From contig CAQCFX010000041.1 of the NCBI GenBank assembly GCA_948766235.1, positions 1 to 15,174 of the forward strand: DNA of 15,174 nucleotides, given 5' to 3'. This document shows positions 6,810 to 14,807 of the stretch, in pieces. The first letter of the stretch is position 1; every line of letters starts with the position of its first letter. Both the position numbers and the translations under genes were made by a program. This stretch comes from an uncultured Oscillospiraceae bacterium (lineage in GTDB: Bacteria > Bacillota > Clostridia > Oscillospirales > Oscillospiraceae). Under the pieces are notes generated by a model. It was not told where the DNA came from. It saw only the letters and a program-made list of their open reading frames with translations, and searched no databases.

Positions 6810-6909
6810 GTCAATATAGAAGTCCGCCGCCGCGATTTATTGTCAGCGGCCTATAAATTGCGGATTTTCATACAGGGATGTGTGTGTTGCCTCAATTAGA
6901 AATATGGGC

Positions 6910-6938
6910 TTGATTTTCTTGGCTTCTTCATTTAGAAT
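6910..6938 (+). promoter_or_regulatory. Candidate promoter of the receiver/hybrid-kinase operon
   Basis: TTGATT (6910-6915) and TAGAAT (6933-6938) are separated by exactly 17 bases, which fits a sigma-A promoter with four of six and five of six consensus bases. The -10 box ends 51 bases before the receiver gene ATG. No other promoter-like pair was apparent between the tRNA terminator and this gene. Confidence 0.5.
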
Positions 6939-6989
6939 GACTTCGTCGGGTATGGAAATGCCCAGTAATAATGCAGGGAGGCAATCCTA

Positions 6990-7352
6990 ATGCGGAAACG
7001 TGTTTTAGTGGTAGACGATGACTCCATGAACCTGGTGAGAACGAAAATGATTCTGGGGAAGGAATATGATGTGCTGCTTGCGACTTCGGGAATGGAGGCG
7101 CTGAATAAGCTGAGGTACGAAACGGTGGACCTGGTGCTTTTGGATATTGAGATGCCGGGGATGAACGGTATGGAGACCTTTGAGCGGATAAAGAGCTCTG
7201 ACGTCGAGGTACCCGTGATTTTCCTGACGGCCTCGGGGCTGGAGGATGATGTGGTCAACGCAATCAAGCTGGGTGCGGTGAACTATCTGAAAAAGCCCTT
7301 TCAGCCCCAGGAGCTGATGAAGCGGGTCACGCAGGAGTTTGAAAAGGCATGA
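6990..7352 (+). CDS. Single-domain response regulator (CheY-like receiver)
   Basis: This 120-residue protein consists only of a phosphoacceptor receiver domain. The acidic pocket is Asp9/Asp10/Asp11 (RVLVVDDDSMN), the phosphorylated aspartate is Asp52 in LLDIEMPGMNG, and the switch/catalytic residues are Thr80 (FLTASG) and Lys102 (LKKPF), so it should be functional. AGGGAGG at 6975-6981 lies 8 bases before the ATG. Its last codons overlap the next kinase gene by 4 bases (ATGA), which indicates translational coupling. Having no output domain, it must act by protein contact or as a phosphate shuttle or sink; the HPt domain of the coupled kinase is the natural partner. Confidence 0.95.
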   Translation: MRKRVLVVDDDSMNLVRTKMILGKEYDVLLATSGMEALNKLRYETVDLVLLDIEMPGMNGMETFERIKSSDVEVPVIFLTASGLEDDVVNAIKLGAVNYLKKPFQPQELMKRVTQEFEKA

Positions 7353-9901
7353 GGGCGGAGGAGCAGACGAGCAGACATCACCTGCTGCTGGCTGTGGTCA
7401 TTACGGTGTTCAGCGTAGCGCTGAGCGCAATCACAATCGCTATGGCGTGGGAGTCCTGGATGGTTCTGCTGACAACCGCGGGCTGCTTCAGCGTGTGGCT
7501 TCTGCATATTGCAAGAATTGGTCCGGACGCGCTGTACGAGAATCTGTGCGCGGGGCTGCTGCTGATTGAATCCTTTTTCTTTGCAGTACACGAGACCAGC
7601 TTGTTTGACGTGCCTGCCGTGGCCTGCATCCTGATTCTGGTGCTGTTCATGCTCAACAAAAAGTGGGTTCTGCGTGTGATAGAGTGTCTGTATGTGCTGG
7701 AACTGCTGTATCATGCCCTGATTCTCCACACAATCACAAGGGATATGGAGCTCCAGGCGGTATTGCGCCTGGGGCTTGGTGTCGTTGTGGTTTTTGGCGG
7801 GACAGCGCTGGCCCGGTACTGGATTGAGCGGCGCAGCGCGCAGCGCGCGTGGTATGAGAGGGTGCTTGGAGAGTTGGAGACGGCGGGAAAGCAGAGCGCC
7901 GTCTTTTTATCCAATGTATCTCATGAACTGCGCACGCCAATCAATATGGTGATTGGCATCAGTGAAGTGGCGCTGGGGAGAGAGCTTTCCCCGGAGATTC
8001 GTGCGGACATGACATCCATAAAAATGGCGGGAAAGCGCCTGTCCAGCCAGATTAACAATATGCTCGATTACACGGAAATCGTGGAGGGGACGCTGACTCC
8101 GGCCAAAGAGGAGTACATGATTACTTCGGTGCTGAATGACGTGATTACCATGACCGCGCTTCAAAGCAACCGGCAGCATTTGGAGTTGGTGTTTGACATC
8201 AATCCGAAAATGCCCGCGGTCCTGGTGGGGGACGCGGAGAAAATTTCCCATGTGCTCAAAATCTTGGTGGAAAACTCCATTAAATTCACCGAGGAGGGGG
8301 GCGTGAATGTCCGCATAGAGAGCCGGCGGGAAAGCTACGGCATCAATCTGATTATTGATATCCGCGATACCGGAATCGGCATGACGGATGCTCAGCTTGT
8401 GCAGATGTATGACGAGTTTTACCAGGCGGACGCCGGGAGCAGCCGCCTTGTGGGCGGACTGGGGCTGGGACTGCCCATTGCCCGGGGGCTGCTGAACGCC
8501 ATGGGCGGCTTCATCCATTTTGACAGCAAGGGGCGGCAGGGGCTGCACGCGCATATTGTCATTCCCCAGGGTGTGTCGGACGAGCGGGCGTGCATTACGC
8601 TCAACCACGCGGAGCAGTTGTGCATCGCGTGCTATTTCAGCCCGGAAAAGTACAGCTGCGACGAGGTCCGGGAATATTATGACGGGTTGATTTGGAATTT
8701 GGTGGAGGGACTTGGCATACAGGGCTATCAGGCCCATAATTTTGAGGGATTCCTGAAATTGCAGCGCAGCCATACGCTGACCCATGCGTTTATCGCCCAG
8801 GCGGAATATGAGGAAAACCGGGAGTATTACGAGGAGCTGGCGGAGACGATCCGGGTGGTTGTCATTGCGGAGAGAGAATTTGCCTTGAGCGGGGAGAGCA
8901 GGCTGCTTGTGATACATAAGCCGTTTTCCGCGCTCTCCGTGGCAAACCTGCTCAACGGAGAAATGGGCGAGCGCGGCTTTGCGGAGGCGCAGGCGGCTGG
9001 CCGAAGGCCGTTTACCTGTGTGGGCGTTCGGGCGCTGGCGGTGGATGATGAGGAAATGAACCTTGTGGTGGCCAAGGGCGTTCTGGGAAGCTATGGAATG
9101 CAGGTGGACACCTGCCTGAGCGGAAGGGAAGCGGTGGCGCGGTGCGGCAGCGTTTCCTATGACATTATCTTCTTGGACCATATGATGCCGGGATTTGACG
9201 GTGTGGAGACGCTGAAAAAAATCCGTGAGCTGCGCAACGGTATGTACCAGGACCTGCCGGTCATTGCGCTGACGGCGAATACGGTGAGCGGCGCGCGGGA
9301 AATGTTCCGCAGCGAGGGATTTACAGAATTTGTCCCTAAACCCATTGAGCGCACCGTTTTGGAGCGGGTGCTGCGAAAGGTGCTGCCCAAGGGCTGTATT
9401 CAGTATACCGAAAAGCCTGCGCAGCCGGATGCGCCCGTGGAGGCTGCGCCGGAGGAGCGCCCGGCGGCGCCCCAAGAGGCGTCTGCCCCCGCGCAGAGCG
9501 CAGAGGCTGTGGAGGCGGAGGCCTTGCCCGAGACTGGGGATGGACCGGCCATTCCCTATGACCGGCTTGTCCAAGCGGGCGTCAACACAGAGGTGGGGCT
9601 GAATTACTGCGGCGGCGAGGAGGACTTTTACCGGGAAATGCTGCGGCTTTTCCACGGCCAGAGCCAGGAGAAAAGGGCGGAAATTATCTCTCTGTACGAA
9701 AGCGCCAACTGGGCGGACTATGCGGTGAAGGTCCACGCGCTGAAAAGCACGTCGCTGACCATTGGCGCGGAAAAGCTTTCCGCCCAAGCCAAGGAGCTGG
9801 AAATGGCGGGGAAGCGGGGGGACGTGGACTTTATTCGGGCGCATCATTCCGCGCTGATGCGCGCGTATGAGGAGCTGTGCGGGCAGATTGCCGGAATATA
9901 G
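7349..9901 (+). CDS. Hybrid sensor histidine kinase (6TM-HisKA-HATPase-pseudoREC-REC-HPt)
   Basis: This 850-residue membrane sensor kinase overlaps the receiver gene by 4 bases. Six hydrophobic segments (about 11-33, 37-55, 62-80, 87-103, 105-127, 136-157) with almost no extracytoplasmic loops form the sensor. The HisKA domain has phosphorylated His192 in SHELRTPIN; the ATPase domain has Asn309 (VENSIKFTEEG), DTGIGM (340-345) and GGLGLGLPIA. Residues ~410-540 resemble a receiver that kept the HKPF lysine (Lys524) but has no recognisable phosphoacceptor aspartate. A full receiver follows with Asp566/Asp567, acceptor Asp610 (FLDHMMPG) and Lys664. An Ala/Pro/Glu-rich linker (about 675-727) leads to an HPt domain with His796 in VHALKSTSLTIGA. 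This is a BarA/TorS-like layout. The signal is unknown; the lack of a periplasmic-type domain suggests a membrane or intramembrane cue. Confidence 0.94.
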   Translation: MRAEEQTSRHHLLLAVVITVFSVALSAITIAMAWESWMVLLTTAGCFSVWLLHIARIGPDALYENLCAGLLLIESFFFAVHETSLFDVPAVACILILVLFMLNKKWVLRVIECLYVLELLYHALILHTITRDMELQAVLRLGLGVVVVFGGTALARYWIERRSAQRAWYERVLGELETAGKQSAVFLSNVSHELRTPINMVIGISEVALGRELSPEIRADMTSIKMAGKRLSSQINNMLDYTEIVEGTLTPAKEEYMITSVLNDVITMTALQSNRQHLELVFDINPKMPAVLVGDAEKISHVLKILVENSIKFTEEGGVNVRIESRRESYGINLIIDIRDTGIGMTDAQLVQMYDEFYQADAGSSRLVGGLGLGLPIARGLLNAMGGFIHFDSKGRQGLHAHIVIPQGVSDERACITLNHAEQLCIACYFSPEKYSCDEVREYYDGLIWNLVEGLGIQGYQAHNFEGFLKLQRSHTLTHAFIAQAEYEENREYYEELAETIRVVVIAEREFALSGESRLLVIHKPFSALSVANLLNGEMGERGFAEAQAAGRRPFTCVGVRALAVDDEEMNLVVAKGVLGSYGMQVDTCLSGREAVARCGSVSYDIIFLDHMMPGFDGVETLKKIRELRNGMYQDLPVIALTANTVSGAREMFRSEGFTEFVPKPIERTVLERVLRKVLPKGCIQYTEKPAQPDAPVEAAPEERPAAPQEASAPAQSAEAVEAEALPETGDGPAIPYDRLVQAGVNTEVGLNYCGGEEDFYREMLRLFHGQSQEKRAEIISLYESANWADYAVKVHALKSTSLTIGAEKLSAQAKELEMAGKRGDVDFIRAHHSALMRAYEELCGQIAGI

Positions 9902-9954
9902 CTTTTTCGGCAGTTTATCTGAGAGACGCCATGTTGAAAGGAGTGGGAGCGCGC

Positions 9955-12639
9955 GTGATTAAAAAATGGTTTGAAATCCTCTCTGATCACAGAATCAGCC
10001 TGCGCGAGCGTATGTTCCGCATTGTAACAGTGATTTTCATGATTGCGCTGGTATTCACCCTGCCTATGGGCAGGAACGTTTTAAATTATGTGCTCCTGGC
10101 GGTGAGCCTGGCGGCTGTAGGGGTGATAGCAAGGGTCAGCGTCCGCAAGGGGCGCGTCCAAGCGGGGGCCACGGCCATTGTGGTATTGCAGCTAATCCTG
10201 TTTCCCTTTACCTTTTTTTCCGCGGGCGGATTTTACAGCGGAGTGCCGGAGTGGTTTGTGCTTTGCTTTATTTATGTGTGCATTACCCTGCAGGGAAGGC
10301 GCATGGCCGTGTTTTTTGGGCTGTGTACGGCGGAGACGCTGCTTTGCTATGGCATTGCCTTTTATCATCCGGAATTTGCCGCCGTGAATACGCAGCAGCG
10401 TTCCTTCTTTGATTCCGCCTTTTCCATGGTTATGGTGGGGGTGCTCACCAGTGTGCTGCTCATGTTCCTGAATCGGATGTATGAGGAGGAAAACGCCCTT
10501 TCTCAGCAGCAGAAAAAGGAGATTGAGGAGCTGAATCAGGCGGAAAACAATTTCTTTTCCAGCATGAGCCACGAGATTCGCACCCCCATCAATACGATTA
10601 TCGGATTAAACGAGATTATCCTGCGGGGGGATATTCCGGAAGACGTGGCGGAAAACGCCAAGAATATTCAGGACGCCAGCAAGCTGCTGCTCACGCTGAT
10701 TAACGATATTTTGGACATTTCCAAAATCAAGTCCGGAAAAATGGAGATTGTCAACGTTTCTTATGAGACGGGGGCCCTTTTTTCGGAAATCGTCAACATG
10801 ATTTGGATTAAGGCGAAAGAGAAGGGACTGGAATTTAAGCTCCAGGTGGACTCGTCTATTCCCAGTATGCTGTGCGGAGATGAGGTGCGCATCAAGCAGA
10901 TTCTAATCAATCTGCTGAATAACGCGGTGAAATATACCAGCGAGGGGTCGGTTACGCTCTGCGTGCGCTGTGAGCGCCAGAGAGTGAACCGGGTGCGCGT
11001 ATGGTATTCTGTGGAGGACACCGGGCAGGGGGTCAAGAAGGAAAACATCCCTCATATTTTTAACGCATTTCGGCGGGTGGATGAGGAGAAGAACCGTCAT
11101 ATCGAGGGGACCGGCCTGGGCTTGAGCATTGTCAAGCAGCTGGTGGACTTGATGGGCGGCGAGATCAGCGTAAACAGCGTATATACCAAGGGTTCAAAGT
11201 TTATCGTCACGCTGGATCAGGATATCGTGGATGAGAGGGAGCTGGGGACGTTTACGCTGGCCTCTCGGGCGAGAAACCGAACCGGCGAGCAGTATCGCCA
11301 GAGCTTTGAGGCGCCGGATGCTCACATCCTGGTGGTGGACGACAACGATATGAATCTGATGGTGGTCAATAAGCTGCTCGCGGCAACAAAAATCCAGATT
11401 GACACGGCGTCCAGCGGCGCGGAATGCCTGAAGCTGACCCAGAATCATCATTATGACTGCATCCTCATGGACCATATGATGCCGGAGATGGATGGAATTG
11501 AGTGCCTTCACGCGCTGCGGGCGCAGCCGGGAGGGTTGTGTCAGACTGCGCCTGTGGTTGCGCTCACCGCCAACGCAGGCAGCGACAATCAGCTGCTCTA
11601 CCGAAAAGAGGGATTCAGCGGCTATCTGGCCAAGCCGGTGAGCGGCGCGCTGCTGGAGGCGGCGGTGATGAGCATTCTGCCCAAGGAATTGGTGAGGCTG
11701 AACGAAGACGCGGTGCAGGCGGATATTGAAAAAGACGTCCTGGTCTTTGAGCAGGTGAAAAGGCGCTCCATTATGGTTACGACGGATAGCGTGTGCGACC
11801 TGCCGGAGTCCCTCAGAAAAGAATTCGGTATTTCCGTGTGCCCATACTATGTCTGCACGGATGAGGGGCGCTTTTTGGATGAGCAGGAGCTGAATCCGGA
11901 CGAGCTGCTGTTCCACATTGCCGAGGGGAGGAAGGGATATTCTCTGCCGCCCGAGGTGGAGGACTACGAGAGATTTTTTGCAGGAAAGCTGACAGAGGCG
12001 CAGAATGTGATTCATATCACCATGGCAAAGCACGTCAGCGAGGGGTATCAAAATGCCCTTGAGGCGGCGAAATCCTTTGAAAACGTGACGGTGATTGATT
12101 CCGGGCATCTTTCCAGCAGTATGGGGCTGGCGGTGCTGTGCGCGGCCCATTTGGCGGAGCATCATGCCAAAAAGGAGGACATCGTAGAATCGGTGAGACG
12201 GATGGAGCGCTTTATCTCGTCCGCTTTTATCATAAACAGCACCCATACGATGTGCCAATCCGGGCGGATATCGAAACGGATACAGGTTTTGTGCGATGCG
12301 TTGCTGCTGCACCCGATTCTTGTGCTGAAAAAGAGCAAAATGGTGGTTGGCAGCATGGAGATGGGTGATTTCTCCCATGCGGCGAAAAAATATGTCCGAA
12401 AAACCCTTCAGGATACCAGGAGTATCGACCGGCGCATCTTATTTATTACCTATTCCGGTATGGACGAGGAAAAGCTGCAGTACATTCAAAACCTGGTGCA
12501 GCAGTATTGCCCCTTTGAACGGGTATACCTGCAAAAGGCGTCCTCCGCCATTGCGAGCAACTGCGGTCCAGGCTCGTTCGGCCTGCTGTTTATGAGAAAG
12601 GACGATGCGGCTGCGCCATCGTTTCAGGCGCTGAATTAG
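9955..12639 (+). CDS. Hybrid sensor histidine kinase with C-terminal DegV domain
   Basis: The protein is 894 residues from GTG at 9955 (AAAGGAG at 9937-9943, GGGAG at 9945-9949); ATG at 9931 is an alternative adding 8 residues. Six hydrophobic segments span about residues 20-173, with the motif FFSAGGFYSGVPEWF. HisKA has His206 (SMSHEIRTPIN); the ATPase domain has Asn323 (LLNNAVKYTSEG), DTGQGV (from 355) and GTGLGLSIV. The receiver has Asp462/Asp463, acceptor Asp506 (MDHMMPEMDG) and Lys560. From residue ~603 to the end lies a full DegV fold: TTDSVCDLP (609-617), a TSQPS-like position read as YSLPP (662-666), VSEGY (694-698), SGRISKR (769-775) and NCGPGSFGLLF (869-879). DegV proteins (FakB) bind fatty acids and normally occur alone. 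No HPt domain is present. It lies 53 bases after the first kinase and is probably cotranscribed. The domain calls are firm; the function of the fusion is inference. Confidence 0.92.
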   Translation: MIKKWFEILSDHRISLRERMFRIVTVIFMIALVFTLPMGRNVLNYVLLAVSLAAVGVIARVSVRKGRVQAGATAIVVLQLILFPFTFFSAGGFYSGVPEWFVLCFIYVCITLQGRRMAVFFGLCTAETLLCYGIAFYHPEFAAVNTQQRSFFDSAFSMVMVGVLTSVLLMFLNRMYEEENALSQQQKKEIEELNQAENNFFSSMSHEIRTPINTIIGLNEIILRGDIPEDVAENAKNIQDASKLLLTLINDILDISKIKSGKMEIVNVSYETGALFSEIVNMIWIKAKEKGLEFKLQVDSSIPSMLCGDEVRIKQILINLLNNAVKYTSEGSVTLCVRCERQRVNRVRVWYSVEDTGQGVKKENIPHIFNAFRRVDEEKNRHIEGTGLGLSIVKQLVDLMGGEISVNSVYTKGSKFIVTLDQDIVDERELGTFTLASRARNRTGEQYRQSFEAPDAHILVVDDNDMNLMVVNKLLAATKIQIDTASSGAECLKLTQNHHYDCILMDHMMPEMDGIECLHALRAQPGGLCQTAPVVALTANAGSDNQLLYRKEGFSGYLAKPVSGALLEAAVMSILPKELVRLNEDAVQADIEKDVLVFEQVKRRSIMVTTDSVCDLPESLRKEFGISVCPYYVCTDEGRFLDEQELNPDELLFHIAEGRKGYSLPPEVEDYERFFAGKLTEAQNVIHITMAKHVSEGYQNALEAAKSFENVTVIDSGHLSSSMGLAVLCAAHLAEHHAKKEDIVESVRRMERFISSAFIINSTHTMCQSGRISKRIQVLCDALLLHPILVLKKSKMVVGSMEMGDFSHAAKKYVRKTLQDTRSIDRRILFITYSGMDEEKLQYIQNLVQQYCPFERVYLQKASSAIASNCGPGSFGLLFMRKDDAAAPSFQALN

Positions 12640-12671
12640 GCGGGCAGAGCAAATTGCGTTTAAATGCAAAA

Positions 12672-12708
12672 AAGACGGGCGCAGCCGTTTCTACGGTGCG
12701 CCCGTCTT
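12672..12708. terminator. Bidirectional terminator between convergent operons
   Basis: AAGACGGGCGCA (12672-12683) pairs perfectly with 12697-12708, with an inner CCG/CGG extension. Read on the minus strand the stem is followed by a run of six T residues, making a good terminator for the MCP-like gene. On the plus strand it is followed only by TTGATTATT, so it ends the kinase operon less clearly. It lies 32 bases after the kinase stop and 51 bases beyond the MCP stop. Confidence 0.85.
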
Positions 12709-12759
12709 GATTATTCCGGCACGGTCGGAAGCGCCGGAGATAAAATCCATTTGAATGGT

Positions 12760-13701
12760 TCAGCTTTTGCCTTCCAAGTCACGGACAAGCGGCGGTATCT
12801 GGGAGATCATGTTGTCCATATCCTCAAACATGGCGCTCTTGGTGGTGCCCAGGCGGCTGGCGGAGTCGATATGGGTGACGACCAACTGATACTGTCCCTT
12901 GATTTGGTCAAAGAACTGGCACAGCAGCTGCAATTCTCCCTGTGCGGATTGGATAACCCCGGCAATGCCGCTCTGCACGGCGGCGGCTCCCTCCGCGGCC
13001 GAGGTAATCTTCTCAAAGCTTCCCTCAGTCTGCTCAACGATTGCCGCGCTCTGCCCCAGGGTTTCCTGGGCTCCGGCGATGCTCTCGCTCAGCCCGCCGG
13101 CCCGGCTCTCCACCTCGTTAACGCCGGTGTCCACCTCGCCCGCCAGCTCCTTAATCTCCTCGGCCAGCTTCTTGACCTGGGAGGCCACCACCGCGAAGCC
13201 GCGGCCCTCCTGGCCGGCCCGGGCCGCCTCAATGGAGGCGTTGATGGCCAGAATGTTGGTTTGCTCCGCGATGGACACGATTTTGCCCATGGATTTCTGA
13301 ATGCTGCGGATGGCGGCCTCCAGCTGTTCAAAGGTCACGGACATGGCGCTGAACGCCTCCTGAACCTGTGTGGAGACCTGTTCCAGTTCCCCCATCTGGC
13401 CCCTGGCGTCCGCCACCGACTGGCTGATTTCGTCCTGTACATGGCTAAACTGCTCCGCTGTCTCGTTGATGCTGGAAAAGGATTCGCCCATACCCTGAAG
13501 CTTCAGCTGGAATTGGTCTCCGCCTCTCAGAACGTCGGAGAAGGAGGCGCCCACCTGGCTCAGCTCCCAGAGGGAGGATACCTCCTTTTTCACCAGTTCC
13601 TGCTGGTATTCCTTCAGGCTGCCCGCCACGTGGAGGATAGGGTAGAGGCTTTTTTCCTCGCAAGCATCATTGGAGTGCCGGTCTTTTTTTTGAAATATCA
13701 T
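12760..13701 (-). CDS. Soluble methyl-accepting chemotaxis-type signalling protein
   Basis: This 313-residue protein has no transmembrane segment. The start at 13701 (MIFQKKDRHS) is chosen because AGGGAGGG at 13709-13716 lies 7 bases upstream; an in-frame start at 13719 would lie over the end of the FIST gene. Residues ~1-60 are a short unrecognised N-terminus (NDACEEKSLYPILHV). Residues ~65-290 form a long coiled-coil hairpin typical of MCP cytoplasmic domains, with the tip AEQTNILAINASIEAARAG (145-163) and GRGFAVVASQVKKLAEE (167-183). The tip has Gln-Val-Lys where most have Glu-Val-Arg. It has no HAMP or ligand domain of its own, so the FIST protein encoded just upstream in the same operon probably supplies sensing. 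The partner would be a CheA/CheW array or another kinase; none is encoded here apart from the convergent hybrid kinases. Confidence 0.92.
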   Translation of the reverse strand: MIFQKKDRHSNDACEEKSLYPILHVAGSLKEYQQELVKKEVSSLWELSQVGASFSDVLRGGDQFQLKLQGMGESFSSINETAEQFSHVQDEISQSVADARGQMGELEQVSTQVQEAFSAMSVTFEQLEAAIRSIQKSMGKIVSIAEQTNILAINASIEAARAGQEGRGFAVVASQVKKLAEEIKELAGEVDTGVNEVESRAGGLSESIAGAQETLGQSAAIVEQTEGSFEKITSAAEGAAAVQSGIAGVIQSAQGELQLLCQFFDQIKGQYQLVVTHIDSASRLGTTKSAMFEDMDNMISQIPPLVRDLEGKS

Positions 13702-13715
13702 GAATAAGCCCTCCC

Positions 13716-14771
13716 TCACTCAAAGACCACGCAGGTCATAGATTGATTGACAAACCGATTATTGTAGTGCTCTCCATATCCCACAAAGCCGGTGTGATTA
13801 CCCAGCGCGGCCATATCTTTCAAATAGTTCTGCATATAGCCTTGCTGGGAAAACAGCTTGTATCGGAATAGGCAATTCACCGAAAAAACAGCCGAGCGCC
13901 GGGGGAAGTCCCTGGTAATCTGGCGGATGGTGTCCTGGACGATGGCCCGGTAATCTCCCAGCTCCAACAGGATAAGCACGTCGGAGTCGTTGACCTGGCG
14001 GAAGCAGGCCAGGGAGCTGCCGCTGACCTCTTTGATGGAGATGATGCAGGTGTCGTCCCCGTTGATTTTGCCGAAGGGGTTCTGGAAGGTTCGGGTGAGA
14101 ATCTCCTCGTCGGTCACATGGAGGATGTCTTTGTAGACCTGTTTGGCGCTCTTTCCGTTCAGCGCCCCCAGAATATAATTGGCCCGGTCGGTGTTGGAGG
14201 CCACAAAGCGGTAATCACCCAGCTGGTGGTAGATGTTTTCCTTGTAGGTTTTGACCCGGCCGTTCTGATTGCGTACCAGGCCGTAGGCCACCGCGTCCTC
14301 ATAGATGCGCCCATTGGCCGAAACCCGGCCCTGGTCGCCGGTGCCGCCCATCAGGGAGATGCCCCGCTGGCGGAGGGCGGTGTAGATGGTGGTCAGCACG
14401 CAGGCGTCGTTGCCGGCGCAGAAGTCGATGCATACGGTGTCCCGTTCGGAGCCTCCCACGGTCTGTATATCCCGCTCCAGGCGCTGTATGTATTTCACGG
14501 GCATGGAGGACACCTGCTCCAGCACATTGGCGGCGGCTTTGACCCCGTCGGAAAAGGCGATGATTCCCACACCGTTTTCTACCACGCCCAACTGATAGCT
14601 CATTCCAATGCAGCCGATGCTGGGCACGCCGGGAAAGCGCTTTTCCAATGCCGCCACATGGCTCTCAAACTGGTCCTTATTGGACAAAAGCATGATGAAC
14701 TGCGGCTGGTAAAGACCCTGGAGCGCTTCATCCAGGTTACCCCGCTGGCTCATACCATAAAACTGTTTCAT
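13716..14771 (-). CDS. FIST-domain sensory protein (FIST_N and FIST_C)
   Basis: This 351-residue cytoplasmic protein matches the FIST family, a predicted small-ligand (amino acid-type) sensor found next to chemotaxis and signalling genes. The start at 14771 (MKQFYGMSQR) follows GGAGGAGGA with a 7-base spacer; the ATG at 14789 lies upstream of that site and is rejected. The FIST_N half (about 15-195) contains FPGVPSIGCIGMSYQLG, then GVGIIAFSDGV, and the characteristic GGTGDQ (142-147). The FIST_C half (about 200-350) contains RTFQNPFG, SVNCLFR (297-303) and the final GFVGYGEHYNN...FVNQSMTCVVF. Its stop overlaps the ribosome binding site of the MCP-type gene, so the two are coupled. It is transcribed from a near-ideal promoter. 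In other bacteria FIST proteins partner with MCPs or GGDEF proteins; the ligand here is unknown. Confidence 0.9.
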   Translation of the reverse strand: MKQFYGMSQRGNLDEALQGLYQPQFIMLLSNKDQFESHVAALEKRFPGVPSIGCIGMSYQLGVVENGVGIIAFSDGVKAAANVLEQVSSMPVKYIQRLERDIQTVGGSERDTVCIDFCAGNDACVLTTIYTALRQRGISLMGGTGDQGRVSANGRIYEDAVAYGLVRNQNGRVKTYKENIYHQLGDYRFVASNTDRANYILGALNGKSAKQVYKDILHVTDEEILTRTFQNPFGKINGDDTCIISIKEVSGSSLACFRQVNDSDVLILLELGDYRAIVQDTIRQITRDFPRRSAVFSVNCLFRYKLFSQQGYMQNYLKDMAALGNHTGFVGYGEHYNNRFVNQSMTCVVFE

Positions 14772-14807
14772 ACTGTGATCCTCCTCCATAGTCTCTTGGG
14801 CTATCTA

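Larger units (their letters stand above)
6657..6989. other. Intergenic region with short direct repeats, possibly decayed sequence
   Basis: No convincing intact gene lies in these ~330 bases. At 6691-6720 there are two and a half copies of a 10-base unit (GGCGACTTTT, GGCGGCTTTT, GGCGATTTAC), followed by GTGGTGGAA twice (6721-6729 and 6733-6741). The minus strand has a short protein-like open stretch, described separately. The right end carries a candidate promoter for the receiver gene. Lying directly behind a tRNA 3' end, a classic integration site, it could be the scar of an old mobile element, but no att duplication was seen. Confidence 0.5.

Noticed and set aside
6421..6814. Minus-strand frames containing GTRTPNIQNRNLTLYPIELRA and RRDSNPQHSEPESDALSN
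   Set aside because: These are the familiar spurious translations of a tRNA gene read in reverse; the bases are the tRNA-Arg at 6528-6604.
7907..9847. 646-codon minus-strand open frame opposite the first hybrid kinase
   Set aside because: Despite its length it has His/Gln/Arg-rich shadow composition and no motif; the plus strand carries all kinase motifs.
12664..13707. 347-codon plus-strand open frame opposite the MCP-type gene
   Set aside because: Leu/Gly/His-rich shadow; the minus strand has the conserved MCP tip and a good ribosome binding site.
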